Below, one piece after another: positions 45,565-57,557 of a stretch of 64,000 nucleotides of DNA. How positions within the stretch are numbered: the first letter of the stretch is position 1; each line of letters starts with the position of its first letter. A program made the position numbers and the translations under genes. The notes beneath the pieces are model-generated. The model worked only from the letters and a program-made list of their open reading frames with translations, was not told the origin of the DNA and ran no database searches. The stretch is from Arachis hypogaea (Eukaryota; Streptophyta; Magnoliopsida; Fabales; Fabaceae): NCBI RefSeq assembly GCF_003086295.3, contig NC_092050.1, positions 144,987,699 through 145,051,698 of the forward strand. Reading direction: 5' to 3'.

Positions 45565-46009
45565 AACAAATGGTATCAGAGCTTGGTAATTTTTCGGGGC
45601 TTGTGATTCTGTGAACAATAAAAGTCAATACTAATACTAATAGGATGATCACTCTTAATGGTCCTAATTATGATTTGTGGAAGTCAAAGATGGAAGATTT
45701 GCTTTATATCAAAAATTTTCATCAACCAGTTTTTGGTACAAACAAGCCTAATGATTATTCTGATGATGATTGGACTTTGTTGCATAGACAAGTTTGTGGA
45801 ATATTAGACAATGGATTGACGATAATGTATTGAACCATATTATTGGAGAGACACATGCTCGAACCCTTTGGATTAAGCTTGAACAGTTGGCCCAACAAGT
45901 GGTATCAGAGCTCAAAACCTTAAGGTAGTAAGTTAATGGGTCTCTCGGCTCTGATACCACTTGTTCTTTTAACCGTGGGGATCTCTCGACCACCGAAAAG
46001 ATTTCGGAG
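45565..46009 (+). pseudogene. Ty1/copia gag fragment with tRNA-iMet PBS, copy 2
   Basis: TGGTATCAGAGC at 45571-45582 is a perfect tRNA-iMet PBS. From 45645 the frame reads [39 protein letters not shown] and LLHRQVCG, the copia gag N-terminus. A frame change gives [20 protein letters not shown] and WIKLEQLAQQ. It stops after about 100 codons. A second PBS (45900) and its inverted copy (45948) follow. The rest of gag-pol is absent. Confidence 0.8.
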
Positions 46010-46463
46010 AGGAATCAAGTGAAAGAACATAAGATGAGAAGACACCACATCCAACTCAAAATCTTAAGGTGTCAAATTAATGGGTCTCTCATCTTATAAA
46101 CTCCTCACTCTTTCTTACTTTCTTTGATATGAAACTAACTTCATGCACTCCTCACACTTGCAACACTTGTAACATATTGCAGGTGAAGCAAAACATGAGG
46201 AAGAGGCCTATAGAGGTGTTGGTTAATCTAAACGACACCATCGGGACATTGAAGGAGAAGATGGCTACACACCCGCTGCGTTGGACATTGGCATTGCCGG
46301 AGAATATTAGAGAGTTATTGCTTGAGACCAGTGAAGGTGACGTAGTGAATTTAGTTGATTTTAATCTGCAGTTGTTTGAATTGGATGTCTTCCATGAATA
46401 AAGAGTCTTAGTCAATTATGACTATGGTTCTTTACTCACGGCCCAGGACTTCAAGAACTTCTA
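46010..46463 (+). repeat. Ubiquitin-like unit, direct copy 3, fused to copia gag
   Basis: This is the best-preserved copy up to codon 90 of its ORF: KRPIEVLVNLNDTIGTLKEK, HPLRWTLALPENIRELLLET and LVDFNLQLFELDVFHE, then a TAA where other copies have TCA (Ser). At AACTTCTAATTATG the unit passes directly into copia gag ([12 protein letters not shown]), so the 3' flank and PBS are deleted. Confidence 0.6.
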
Positions 46464-46689
46464 ATTATGATTTGTGGAAGTCAAAGATGGAAGATTTGCT
46501 TTATGTCAAAAATTTTCATCAACCAGTTTTTGGTAATGGGTTGACGATAATGTGTTGAACCATATTATTGGAGAGACACATGCTCGGACCCTTTGGATTA
46601 AGCTTGAACAGTTGGCCCAATAAGTGGTATCAGAGCTCAAAACTTTAAGGTAGTAAGTTAATGGGTCTATTGGCTCTGATACCACTTGT
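46464..46689 (+). pseudogene. Ty1/copia gag fragment, copy 3
   Basis: [20 protein letters not shown] is followed by a deletion to the [17 protein letters not shown] region, ending at a PBS-like TGGTATCAGAGC (46625) and its inverted partner (46673). It is a shorter version of copy 2. Confidence 0.65.
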
Positions 46690-47540
46690 TGTTTATCAAG
46701 TGAGAGAACATAAGATGAGAAGATACCACATCCAACTCAAAACCTTAAGGTGTCAAGTTAATGGGTCTCTCATCTTATAAACTCCTCACTCTTCCTTACT
46801 TTCTTTGATGTGGGACTAACTTCATGCACTCCTCGCACTTGCAACACTAATGAGCTCCCCACGGCGGCACAACATATTGCAGGTGAAGCAGAACATGAGG
46901 AAGAGACCTATAGAGGTGTTGGTTAATCTGAACGACACCATCAGGACATTGAAGGAGAAGGTGGCTACACACCCGCTGCGTTGGACATTGGCGTTGCCGG
47001 AGAATATCAGAGAGGTATTACTTGAGACCAGTGATGGTGATGTAGTGAATTTAGTTGATTTTAATATGCGGTTGTTTGAATTGGATGTCTTTCATTAATC
47101 AAGAATCTTAGTCAATTATGACTATAATTCTTTTCTCACGGCCCAAGACTTCAAGAACTTTTAGCTATCAAAGAGAAAAAAATCAAAAGATATACTACTA
47201 TACTTGTAATATTTTTCGTTTTGTTTTGAATAGTGTGTATAGACTTATTAAGATGGTCGCTAAGTATAGCTATATCAATATATATATATATGGGAGGTGA
47301 ATGGTTGTAAACAACACCATTCTTCTAGTTATTAGATGTGTTTTATGTTCTTGATGCTATATTGCTATTAGTTAGGTTATATTTTCAGCTCTACTATTGA
47401 TTAAGCCTGTCTCCAAAAAAAATTAGAATTATAGGCTGCTTGTTTTATCAAGTAAATTTAGAAATGTGATTTTCATACCTTTGTTTCCTTTCTTTTCTAA
47501 ATGTCATCTGAGAGGTTATCTGTTGTATAGTCATAAAAAT
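46690..47540 (+). repeat. Ubiquitin-like unit, direct copy 4
   Basis: The leader (ATCAAGTGAGAGAACATAAG..) leads to the exon-like stretch at about 46882-47164: RPIEVLVNLNDTIRTLKEKV, ENIREVLLETSDGDVVNLVD and FNMRLFELDVFH, with TAA replacing Ser as in copy 3 but at an earlier codon. The whole 3' flank is retained. The end near 47540 passes into unrelated AT-rich DNA. Confidence 0.6.
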
Positions 47541-48453
47541 TACGAATTTAGATTAATAAAATAAATAAATTTAATAACTAATAATTTAGATTTGAATAAG
47601 TTAGGATGAATTTGAGTAAATTTTATAAATTTACATAAATATGTATAAATTCGATATCCCTCCAATATACTATTTTAAACTTATTTTGACCTCTTAAGTA
47701 TTAAAACATATAATTTTATAAAAAAAATACCTTCAAATTAAAATTTTAAAATAAAAAAATATGATATCTAACTATATTTAATAAATTTTAGTTTTTAATA
47801 TCACACATCTATGATTTGTTTAAAGATAGATAATAAAGAGAGAGAAAAAGAATATTTAATAAAGTAAATTGAAATTTTATTATTGAATTTTGATTGCTTA
47901 ATTGATTTGAGAAAAATAAATTAAAAAATACTTGAAATTATTTTATAGCAAAATATTGATGTATAAGTAAAAGAATTTGTATGTTTCAACTTTCAAGTAA
48001 TCTTTAAAATAAATTCAAATTAAACTCTATAATTTAATTATAAAAATAAATTCAAATTTCATTTAGATGATTTATTTGATCAAATCAAACATTATATTTT
48101 AATTATCAAAAAGATAATTAAACAGTCATTTAACAAATATTAAAATACTTATTAATATATGAACTTATAAATTTTAATACTAAACAAGTAGTAAACAAAT
48201 CATACTAAATTTGCCAATTAAGATTGCTATTTAACAATAATTTTTAAAGACATGATAACATGAAATAATTATCATAATAGTTACACGGAAAAAAAAATTC
48301 AGTACTATTTTTTTATTAAAATATTCTATTATTAACAAATATTATATATGATAATTATGATCATAAATAATTATTATATTGTGAATCAATTTAATAATTA
48401 TATTTATGTGTATAATATAATAAATAAGATACATTAAATTTTTTTCAATGAAA

Positions 48454-48539
<86 letters not shown>

Positions 48540-49849
48540 TCTATCTAAATTATTATTAATATTTTTTAATAAATTCTAAAATATTTATTTCTCAACTTAT
48601 TATCCATATCATAACAATAAAATCCACGTGAAATAATTACATAAATTGTTAAAATATATTTAATAGCTAATATAGGTATATATTCAAAATATATAATTAT
48701 ATATTTATATATGTGAAAATATATAAAAATACGTACGTATTTAGTGTATTTCTTTTTTGGCAACACTACTTTTTATGTCATGTAACACATTTCACATCCA
48801 TTAAGAGGGGGTTACTTATCCAATAGCAGTTTTCAGTATTCACCGCTGCATCAACAATGTTGCATCATTATTTCTGTTTATTTAAGTAAAATCTGAAAAA
48901 TTTTAATAAATTACATTTTTATAAATATTTTAATAACAAATTATATTATATAATAATATTTTTAATAAAGTAATTAATTAATAAAATTTTAATATAAAAA
49001 ATCTAATTATTTGTTAAATAATAAAATTTAATTATTTTATGTTGTAGTTTAAAATATTATTTTAATATAATTTTTTAATATTATAAAAATTTTATTATAT
49101 GATAATTAATTTTATAAATAAAATATATTTTTTGTATTTATATATTTTATATTATTATTTAAAAATAAATATTATATTTCTTATTTAAAATATTATATAT
49201 TAAAAAATATTTATTTATATATTAATAATGTCTAGTGTATTCTATATTTTTTATCTTCTACCAATATTTTTTTTTATAGTAGCTATATAAAAAAATTTTA
49301 TGTGGTTATCAACCTAAGTTGTTAGTCACCCGGAAAAAAAAAACCTAAGTTGTTATATAAAGAAAAAAGTTTGGTAATAAAAAATTTTCGGTCATAACTA
49401 TCAAAATTTTTTAAATTTTATTTATTTATATAATTTAATAATATTTTGATTTTTTATCTCACTCTCCTATCAATTCATTTATCATACTTTTATGAATCTC
49501 AATTATTAATAATATTAATTATAATATTATATTTTTAATTATTAGATATTTTTATAAAGAAGTCACTTGAATAAAAATATTTAAAATTTTTTTTTTGAAG
49601 ATTTTTTATTTCAACCAATCAAATTATAACACATAATTAATTAAATCATATTAATTTCATCTAAATTAGACCGAATAAAACGGTTTGATCGAAAATTAGA
49701 TAAATTAAATTTTAAATCGGAATAAATTAATATTTTTTATATAAAGTCACTACAACTCTCAACTCTGTCCAAAATACCCACATTCAAAATTGCTAATTCC
49801 AAGTGTACCGTTTGCCAAATTAAATTAGGGTTCAGTTATCAACTTATCT
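47541..49849. other. AT-rich intergenic DNA with an (ATT)28 microsatellite and a dispersed repeat
   Basis: An ATT run occupies about 48454-48538. The segment 48900-49260 is the second copy of the repeat noted at 36410-36800. No gene is seen. Confidence 0.65.
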
Positions 49850-50280
49850 CATCTGCTCATCTTCTCGGTTTAGGGAACCATCATCTTCTCAGTTGGAGCC
49901 GCTACTCCAACGCCTGCGCCAGGACCACCACCTCGTTGTTGCCGTGGTAGCCACCGTGAGTTGGGTGAGTCGCCGTCGCACGCTGAAGTTAGTAGCCACT
50001 CATCTTCTCATCTTCTCCCATCGCAGAATACAGGACTAGCACGTCGAGCACGACATCAGTGTCGCCGTCGTAGCGTTTGTAAGCTGGGTGAGTCGTTGTT
50101 TAGCCAACACAGGACCAATCTTCTTTTCCACTGTGTTCCCAAATTCCATCTTCTCTTCTTTTGCCAATGCAGGACCATCTGAAGATAGGTCCTCTAGTTG
50201 CTGCCAGGACAACCACCTCTTCATCAATCATCATCGTTAGCTTGCCACCGTGACCTTGGTTAGTCGCTCTGATCTTAATT
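49850..50280 (+). other. GC-rich exon-like segment with three imperfect direct repeats
   Basis: CAGGACCACCACCTCGTTG / CAGGACTAGCACGTCGAGC / CAGGACAACCACCTCTTC blocks at about 49920, 50031 and 50205 are each followed by GTGAG..GGTGAGTCG or a related stretch. It resembles a 5' UTR or leader but no family is recognised. It could be the leader of an unannotated transcript running through 50280-51380. Confidence 0.35.
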
Positions 50281-51387
50281 CATGTCGTGATTGCATAATG
50301 TATAATTGACTTGTTCATTCAATATTCAATTTTTCATAGATAAGTAGTGTTAAATTTTAATCTATGAATTGAAGTCCTGAGATTTTTTTATAATTTTTTT
50401 TTTACTTTCATAACTTATTGAGATGATGGTTATACTGCAATTTGTGGTATTGAAATCATCCCTGCTTGCATTTATCTAGCTGTAGAAATCTGTGAATTGA
50501 ATTACTTTTGCATTGTTTGTGTATTCTATGAATTGAATTTGCGAGACCATCCCTGCTTGCACTACATTTTGTAGAATTCCAAAAATTCTACGTTTTGAAG
50601 TCACGTAGATTTGAGGACTGGAAATTTGTTCTTATTAGGCTAGAAAATTGTTCATTTAGGTGTATATACTACTAAATAGTAATGAAGTGGCCTTTTCTGT
50701 GATTCTGTTTTGGGTTAGCTTTGTTTTGGTTTATGATTGGTTTATGGAAGGGAACAAGGTTTTTTTTTTTAAATTTAAAGAAAAAGAAAAAAAGTAGTAC
50801 GAGTATTCTTTTTATTATCAAAATTTTTCAACTTTTGTATACTAGATTAAAGAGACAATAGCTTAATTAATACTACATTTCTTGCAAGGTTTATTGAAAG
50901 GATTCAATAATGTTTTGAAAGGGCAAGATAGCAGAAAGTGAAATCTACCTATAATATTGGATCACACTATTGGACTTCTAAAGTAATAGTATTATACAAT
51001 AATTATTATTTGCTTAATGTTTGACTAATGTTATCTCCATTTGTTGTATTAAACTTTTTTGCAGTTCCTTGAAAAAAAAACTGAAGGACAAGATGGCTGA
51101 GTTTCAGGTTACTTTGTCTAAACTTATCTCTTTTGTTTTAGAATTGTGTTTAGTTCGTTTGTATATAATCTGTTACTGTTGCCAATAAGCAAGGCTTGGA
51201 ATTTTATATTTTGAATTGTAAGTATGAAGTTGACCTACATACAAGATTAAGATTAGATAGAAGCTAATATCATTTTGTTTGAAAATTTAGGACTAAAAGC
51301 CTAAAATGGATTTGACGCAAATGGACACCATCAATTCTTAATTTGATGAGCACCAACAAGACAAACATGCTGCTGAATTGTTTTAAT
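50281..51387. other. Non-coding or unrecognised transcribed DNA
   Basis: An exon-like TTGCAG acceptor followed by ACTGAAGGACAAGATGGCTG lies near 51064, but no protein family is recognised. Confidence 0.3.
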
Positions 51388-51709
51388 CAAGGTTCTGAAA
51401 ACCGAACCGGTCATCGAACCGCTCTAGCTACTGGTTTATTGGTTCATAGGTTCAACTGGTTCGACCGTAGTTGAACCGAAAAAATTGTTTTATAATAAAA
51501 TAATAAATAAAATATAAATAAACACATAAAAACATAATTATAGTCTAATATAAATCTTAAAATATCATCCCAATTAAAAGTGTTACATAAATCAGAATGT
51601 TATGATCTCATTCAAATACAAAATCAAAAGTCAAATAACAAAAACAACCAATCAAACATAAACATGCCAACATTCAACTGATTCAAGTTTGATAAAAATT
51701 TTCACTTAC

Positions 51710-52282
51710 AATAGAAAGCATCAAAGCTGTTGATGGTAATACAACAGTTCCTCCTGGAACATAAAGACCCACATAATTAATACTTCTTGCAACTCGCTTG
51801 CATTGAACTCCCTGGTATTTTCAGAAGACTCAAAACAAAAATATTAGTGTAACACCCCAAGAATGAACAAACACATAAGCATAATTACAAAATCAAAGGA
51901 CTTGGCACAAACATAATGGTGAAAATCCATAAATCAGGGGCAGTAATGCACATCTGACTAGAACCAAAATAAATCTTCCACGTATTTTGTATTTAATTTT
52001 TCTAGGAATATCTAGCCTTTTCCAAATAAAGTTGGCAAGCAACAATTGTCATAAAAGGACACCATTTAACATATCTTTAAATAATTTATTTTCAACTGTT
52101 TAAAAAAATTGACTTAATAAAACATGGATGATCCAAAGTAAGAATAAGAATTGGAATGGCATACATACTTTCATGTTCTCAACAATTCTCTTAGGTGTCT
52201 TCTGAGCAGCATGGAATGCATATATATTGTTGTAGGCCACATCAAAAGCTTCCTTAATAGCTCCATCAAGCTGTACTCCCAT
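51710..52282 (-). pseudogene. Histidinol dehydrogenase (HISN8-like) two-exon fragment inside the hAT element
   Basis: Exon A (to 52169) reads [20 protein letters not shown] and [14 protein letters not shown] and ends at a GT donor. After an intron, exon B (51811-51710) continues in phase [20 protein letters not shown] and [14 protein letters not shown], then [26 protein letters not shown] is the conserved nucleotide-binding region of histidinol dehydrogenase, the last enzyme of histidine synthesis, which is plastid-located in plants. Only about 70 of some 480 residues are present and the intron is retained, so the piece was taken from genomic DNA, not from mRNA. It has no catalytic His/Glu residues. 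Confidence 0.88.
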
Positions 52283-52699
52283 AAAATAACATAAAGTTAA
52301 ATAGCAGAAAAAGCTGACTCTTACTCACTCAAACCAGAAAATTAGTTGCAGAATTTCAATTTCAATTCAAGAGAAACAAACAAACAAAACCTACCTATCA
52401 ATTAGTTGCAGAATTTCAATTTCAATTTCAATTATTCAGTTGAAAAATCAGTTGAAACAGGCAAACAATTATTCAATCAATTATTCAATCACTATATTAG
52501 TTCACACTTCACAGTTCACAGAAAAATAATTATTCAATCACTATATCACCATATCAGTTCACAGTTGAATGACTTGAATCAGAGTTCACAAAACTTCACT
52601 ATATTAGTAAACTACATATGATATATCACTATATCAGAGTTCACAGAACTTCACAGAATCAAGCAATTATTCAATCATAAATTCATAGTTAATAAAAAA

Positions 52700-53080
52700 A
52701 TTACCTAGAGAATACACAAGAGATAGTGGTTGCGGAAAGGGACAGAGACACCGAGAGACAGAGACAAAGACACCAAGCGACCAAGGGAGACAGAGACACC
52801 GAGAGACACTGAGGGAGACAGAGCAGCAGACGGTGGCTTCGAAGGTCGCGATGGTTGCTGCACGATGGAGGCTTCGAAGGTTGTGCTGGCTGCTGCGCGA
52901 TGGAGGCGGAGTGACGGTGCCTGTTCGAAGGAACGACGACGGCAGCGGCACGAGACGGTGGCTGGACGGAGGTGAGCTCGATGAGATTGAGGAGCCCTCC
53001 CCCTGACTGAGTGTGTGTGCGAGACTGAGAGGACTGAGGAGCTCGATTAGGGCTTGGCTGTGCGATGGAGTAATAGTTAG
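52700..53080 (-). other. GC-rich leader near the right end of the hAT element
   Basis: A GACAGAGACACCGAGAGAC-type repeat is followed toward 53080 by a CTC/GAG-rich stretch with frames open in several phases (Ser/Arg/Pro-rich, no family). It lies between the TIR and the captured exons, like the leaders at 21.7-22.2 and 23.8-24.3 kb. Promoter function is inferred. Confidence 0.45.
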
Positions 53081-53291
53081 GGATTTTTGGGGATTGAAAC
53101 GGCAACGTTTAGTTGCCTTCTCTAAAAACCGATCGGGTCACGGTTCAGTTCGACCGACCGGTTCACCGGTTCGATGACGGTTTCTGAAATCTACGGTTTT
53201 ACCTATTGCCCGAACTGCTTTTCTCAACGATTCATGATTCGACCGGTCCGACCGGCCGGTTCGAACCGGTTTTCAGAACATTGATTTTAAT

Positions 53292-55712
53292 GACATTGTG
53301 CACAAGATTTGGATTTTTATGAGTTGCATTATGTCTGTATAAGGAGGCAGGGTTCAAAGTAAAATTCTAAAGTCCAACTTCTTGCATTAGACTTATCTGC
53401 CTTTGCTCGTATTTGTGACTTGAGTATGCCTTTGTCTTTGTGCCTCTAACTTTGGAGATTAGAACCACTTCAGAAGAAGTTCCACCATTCATATCACTAT
53501 GGTAGTTCTATTTACTCAAAGAGCCTAATTGATCCTGGCTTGGCTACTTATTTGACTTGGTTTGGTAGAATGACAAATGAGAATGAAGTGCTTATTCTTT
53601 TTGGTAACATGCCACATACAAATGTGTATTTGTTCAATCTTTTGTTGTATTTACAAGAACGTGTTAATCTTATTTGTTATTATGTAAAAGTTTAAAATTG
53701 AATTGATATTATACTCTTTTTTTGTTTATCTATATAAATAATGGATTTTTTATTTACTATCCTATCATTCTTTTTAAATATTATAATTATGTACAATTCA
53801 TTTAAGTATGTTGATAAGGAACTAAATCAAGAAAGTACTATATTCACTTGTTAAGGAACCTAGACACAGTTTCTCTCTTGCCCCAAGCTGTGTATACTTC
53901 AACTTTAACCCTTTTAAACCAAGAGGCTTCAACTTGTAGTGGCATCCTGTTTTGCTTGGATTCTTTCTAAGTGACATTGTAAGTGACATTGTGGAGTGTA
54001 GCGACACACGTACAATTACTGTTTTATGCACAATATAAACTAGCAAATTGAGCTTATACAAGAGCCATGCCAATGCATATCCGATTTGGGTTTAATTATT
54101 ATTAGTCCACTAATTAAACAACGTTAATTTGTTGGTGAGAGATAAAAACTTGTTTGTACGACTGAAAAATGATTTATACATTATTTCTTATGCCCTTTTG
54201 AACTCTTACAAGGTCGAGCAACTTTTTATATCAATGGCCCCTCCTTTCCCAACAATTAATCATCAAATAGGGAGGGTGAACCAAAATGAACGGTTGAGTT
54301 AATATCAAGTAGAGTGGTTAAAAAATACGGCCAAAACAGAATGCTCACATGGCATCTAAGATGTAATTGTAAATATGGTCTTTATGCTCTCTTCTGCTCT
54401 ACATTTCAAGGGCTGCAAAAAGTTCTTCGAAGGCTTGGCAGTTTTGACAGCTTAATTATTCATACCAATAATGCATCCTGATTTCTTCATCTACTAGACT
54501 TCTAATCTTCAACCCGCTTGTATATCTCGTTAGCTCGATCCTTTAAATAAAAAACCAGATGCAACATAAGAGGATTAAAATATTTATTAACTTAACACAG
54601 AGCTTGAAACCTGAGGTTCATGACAAACAAAAGATATACAATTAAATACGATTATTATGGTAAAAATGACACATGAAATAACACACTACTCATCACAGAA
54701 TGTGTTTTTCAACGTTAAATATGAATTATACATGCAAAGAAAGGCATAATACAAAGATCTAGTAATCCAGAGTTAAGAAAAGCATAATCATCCAAGAAAC
54801 CAGGTGTTTTAGATGGAGAATTTCTGAAACTACGGTTCAGCCTTTGGGTTTTAGCATTGTGAAGTTGCTTCCTAATAAATAATGCTACTTTTTTAGACCA
54901 AGAATGCCTTTTGGTATATTTCTAATTGCTTACACAAACTACATCAGTTCATTCTACTTTTACTTCTATATCTATCATCCATCAAAAACCCGATTACTTA
55001 AAAACTCACATATTACTTAAAAATCCATTGGATGATTAAAATTACCAGCAGAATGCACAGATGATATTTATATGTTGTTATCTATGAAGCGGATGAATCA
55101 GAATTTTTATCCCTAACTCCCAAAATAAAACGACAAGCCCCAACTAAAAGATCTCTAGAAATAACCACACCAAGACCATCAAACCTTAAAGCAGAAATTG
55201 AAAAATTAAAACCAAATTATGTAGAGGAAATGCAACATACCAAGAGGAATTGTAGTCAAGGTTCCATCCCTAACAAATTCAAGGTTCAATCACTAACAAA
55301 TTCAACTCAGTGATAATTTTCAACAACAAAAAAAAAATTAGCTAAGTAATTATTTGAGTAAAACAGCAACAAATTCAAAGTTCAGTAATGATAATCAGGA
55401 ACCAATTTATCTCAGTGATGATTCTCAGCAACAAAAAATCTAGCTCAGTGATATTTTCAACAACAAATTATGGATGGTTCAGTGATAATCAGTAACAAAT
55501 TCACGTCCGTGATTATTTTTAGCAACAAAAAAGTAGTTCAGGGATATTTTCAGCAGCAAAATCAAACACAGCAACAAAGCAGAAAAGGAAAGAACAGGGA
55601 AATTTGTTGGGACTCACCAAATCGGGACCAGCTTCTGGTTGCGCGAAGGAAGCTAACGGCGAGAGTTGCTGATAGCGAGGAGGAAGCCCTGGGACCTGCT
55701 GCTTCTGCCTGA
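53292..55712. other. Intergenic DNA, nothing recognised
   Basis: No gene family is recognised. A SNNKFS/Q-type ORF at 55470-55712 is low-complexity and arises from CAGTGATAATTTTCAACAAC repeats at 55300-55560 (at least six imperfect copies of AACAAATTCA../CAGTGAT..). Confidence 0.45.
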
Positions 55713-56052
55713 TGCGTGAGCATCTCATCTATCTTGTTCTAGTGAATTTGTATTCAAATTGTTGAAGTTTAATCAAGATTTAAATATCTTTTAGCCACTA
55801 TGGATGCTACTTTGAGTTGTGTGTAATTCTATTTATTTCAGGTAGCATTCAGATGGATTTGATGGAGTTTTGTAGCAGAAAAGGAAGAAAGCGAATGATG
55901 CTGCCAACTCCGACCTCCTTGCACTCAAAAAGAAATAACTTGAGCTACAGAAGTCCAATTGACATGATTCCAGTGGCATTGGAAAGCTAAATTCCAGGAA
56001 TTTTCAACGATGTATAATAATACACACTTCTTCTCCAGCAATCTCTGCCTCC

Positions 56053-56305
56053 TCCACGCTGAACTTGGCTCCTTTCAAGTTCAGCGTGGGCTTGAAAACT
56101 CCAAGGAAAATCACATGCGTCTCTCCACGTTGAACTTGATATTTTCCAAGTTCAGCGTGGATTCAAAGGAAATCACAAGTAACACACTGTATCATCCACG
56201 CTGAACTTGATATTTTCCAAGTTCAGAGTGGACTCAAGGGACACACCAAAGGAGACACTGCCTCATCCACGTTGAACTTGAGAATTTCCAAGTTCAGCGT
56301 GGATC
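56053..56305. repeat. Four hairpin-forming dyads in the partial LTR
   Basis: TCCACG(C/T)TGAACTTG..CAAGTTCAG(C/A)GTGGA is repeated at about 56053, 56122, 56194 and 56264. Each dyad is about 38-40 bp with an 8-10-bp loop and each is separated by about 30 bp of unrelated DNA. Confidence 0.85.
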
Positions 56306-56405
56306 CTAATAACCCAAGTGGTCCCCAGACACTCATACAAGGCTGCGCATGAAGCTTAATTAATTTTGATTGAATTTTTATTTTATTTTAAAATAGAAAA
56401 AGATA

Positions 56406-56774
56406 GGATAAAGTATATTTTTTGTCCCTGAAGTTTGGCAAAAGTTTTAAAAATATTCCTAAATTTTATTTTGTTTCAATTTTGTCCCAAAAGTTTTCGA
56501 TTTGCATCAAATATACCCTCGGAGGCTAAGTTTTCAAAAAATTTAAGACCAATATAACAATAATGCATGAAAATTATACTTGATTTGCTTGTGTTGAGGA
56601 GTTGTTCTTAAGAAATTGTTGTTGAATCGATCTTAAATTTTTTGAAAAATTAGCCGTTCAGGGGTATATTTGATGCAAATGAAAAACTTATGGGACAAAA
56701 TTGAAACAAAATAAAACTTAGGGATATTTTTAAAACTTTTGTCAAACTTTAAGGACAAAAAATATACTTTACCC
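56406..56774. mobile_element. Mutator-type MITE, 369 bp, TSD AAAAAGATA
   Basis: The terminal inverted repeats exceed 100 bp, starting GGATAAAGTATATTTTTTG on the left and GGGTAAAGTATATTTTTTG on the complementary right. An exact 9-bp duplication AAAAAGATA lies at 56397-56405 and 56775-56783. No ORF is present. Confidence 0.9.
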
Positions 56775-57557
56775 AAAAAGATATTATTTAGTTTTAGAAA
56801 TTATAATTTACATTAATTAGGATTAGATATAAAAAGGGAAAAGAATCAGCCCTTCGGGCTCTCTTCTCTTCTCTTGAACCTCATTCCGCAATTTACAATT
56901 TTACAGAATCCTAGTTTTCTCTCTGAACCATGAGCAACTAAACCTCCACTATTAAGGTTAGGAGAGCTCTGTCTATTGTATGGATTGATGCTATTATTTT
57001 TCTATTAATAATTCATGTACTGATTTATAATTCAAGAATTGTTTTCGTTCTTTATCTTATGAATTTGGGTGGAACAGAAGTATGATCCTTGTTCTAATTT
57101 AGTTCTTGTATAACTTGGAAAAGCTCTTTACTTGAACAACAACTTGAAAATATATTCTCTTAAATTTCTAATTATCTGGACTTAACGGGATACGTGACAT
57201 ATAATCCTCTTATATTTGGGTAATTAGGATTTTTGTGGCATATAATCTAGAATTGAACTTCACCCTCTAATTGGAATTAAGTGACCAAGGAATTGGCGGT
57301 TGATGAATTTTAGAGGAGACTAAAATGGTCTAAGGAATTAGGGTTTAGTCACTTATAGTTTGCCATGAATTAAATCTTACATGATTAAAATAGTTAGTAA
57401 GAAAAGTCAATCTAGAAAATAGATAACTCTGAAGCCTTAACTGTTTTTCCATATATTATTCACAACCTGTTTACTACTTGCTTTCTGATATTCTGAATTT
57501 ACTGTTAATGCTTTTGAACCTTTAACCACCATTTTCTGTTTGTCTGACTAAGCCAAT

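Larger units (their letters stand above)
51388..53283. mobile_element. Pack-type hAT-like element (1.9 kb) carrying histidinol dehydrogenase exons
   Basis: The left end is CAAGGTTCTGAAAACCG and the right end GGTTTTCAGAACATTG (complement CAATGTTCTGAAAACC). The flanks are GTTTTAAT (51380-51387) and ATTTTAAT (53284-53291), 7 of 8 bases alike. Subterminal GGTTCGAACC / CCGACCGG dyads occur at both ends. Read from the right end, the element contains a GC-rich leader (53080-52700) and then two spliced exons of histidinol dehydrogenase. No transposase is present, so movement would need an enzyme in trans. It resembles the arms at 21.7-24.3 kb. Confidence 0.82.
55713..57557 (+). repeat. Partial Athila-like LTR, interrupted
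   Basis: It starts near TGCGTGAGCATCTC (55713). It shares, in order, a diverged GACCTCC.TGCACTCAAA, GAGCTACAGAA, TTGGAAAG and ATGTATAATA framework with the LTR at 57558, so the two belong to related families. It is interrupted by a Mutator MITE at 56406 and ends where the second LTR begins (57558). Its 3' end is not seen in the window, so it may resume beyond 64000. Confidence 0.55.
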
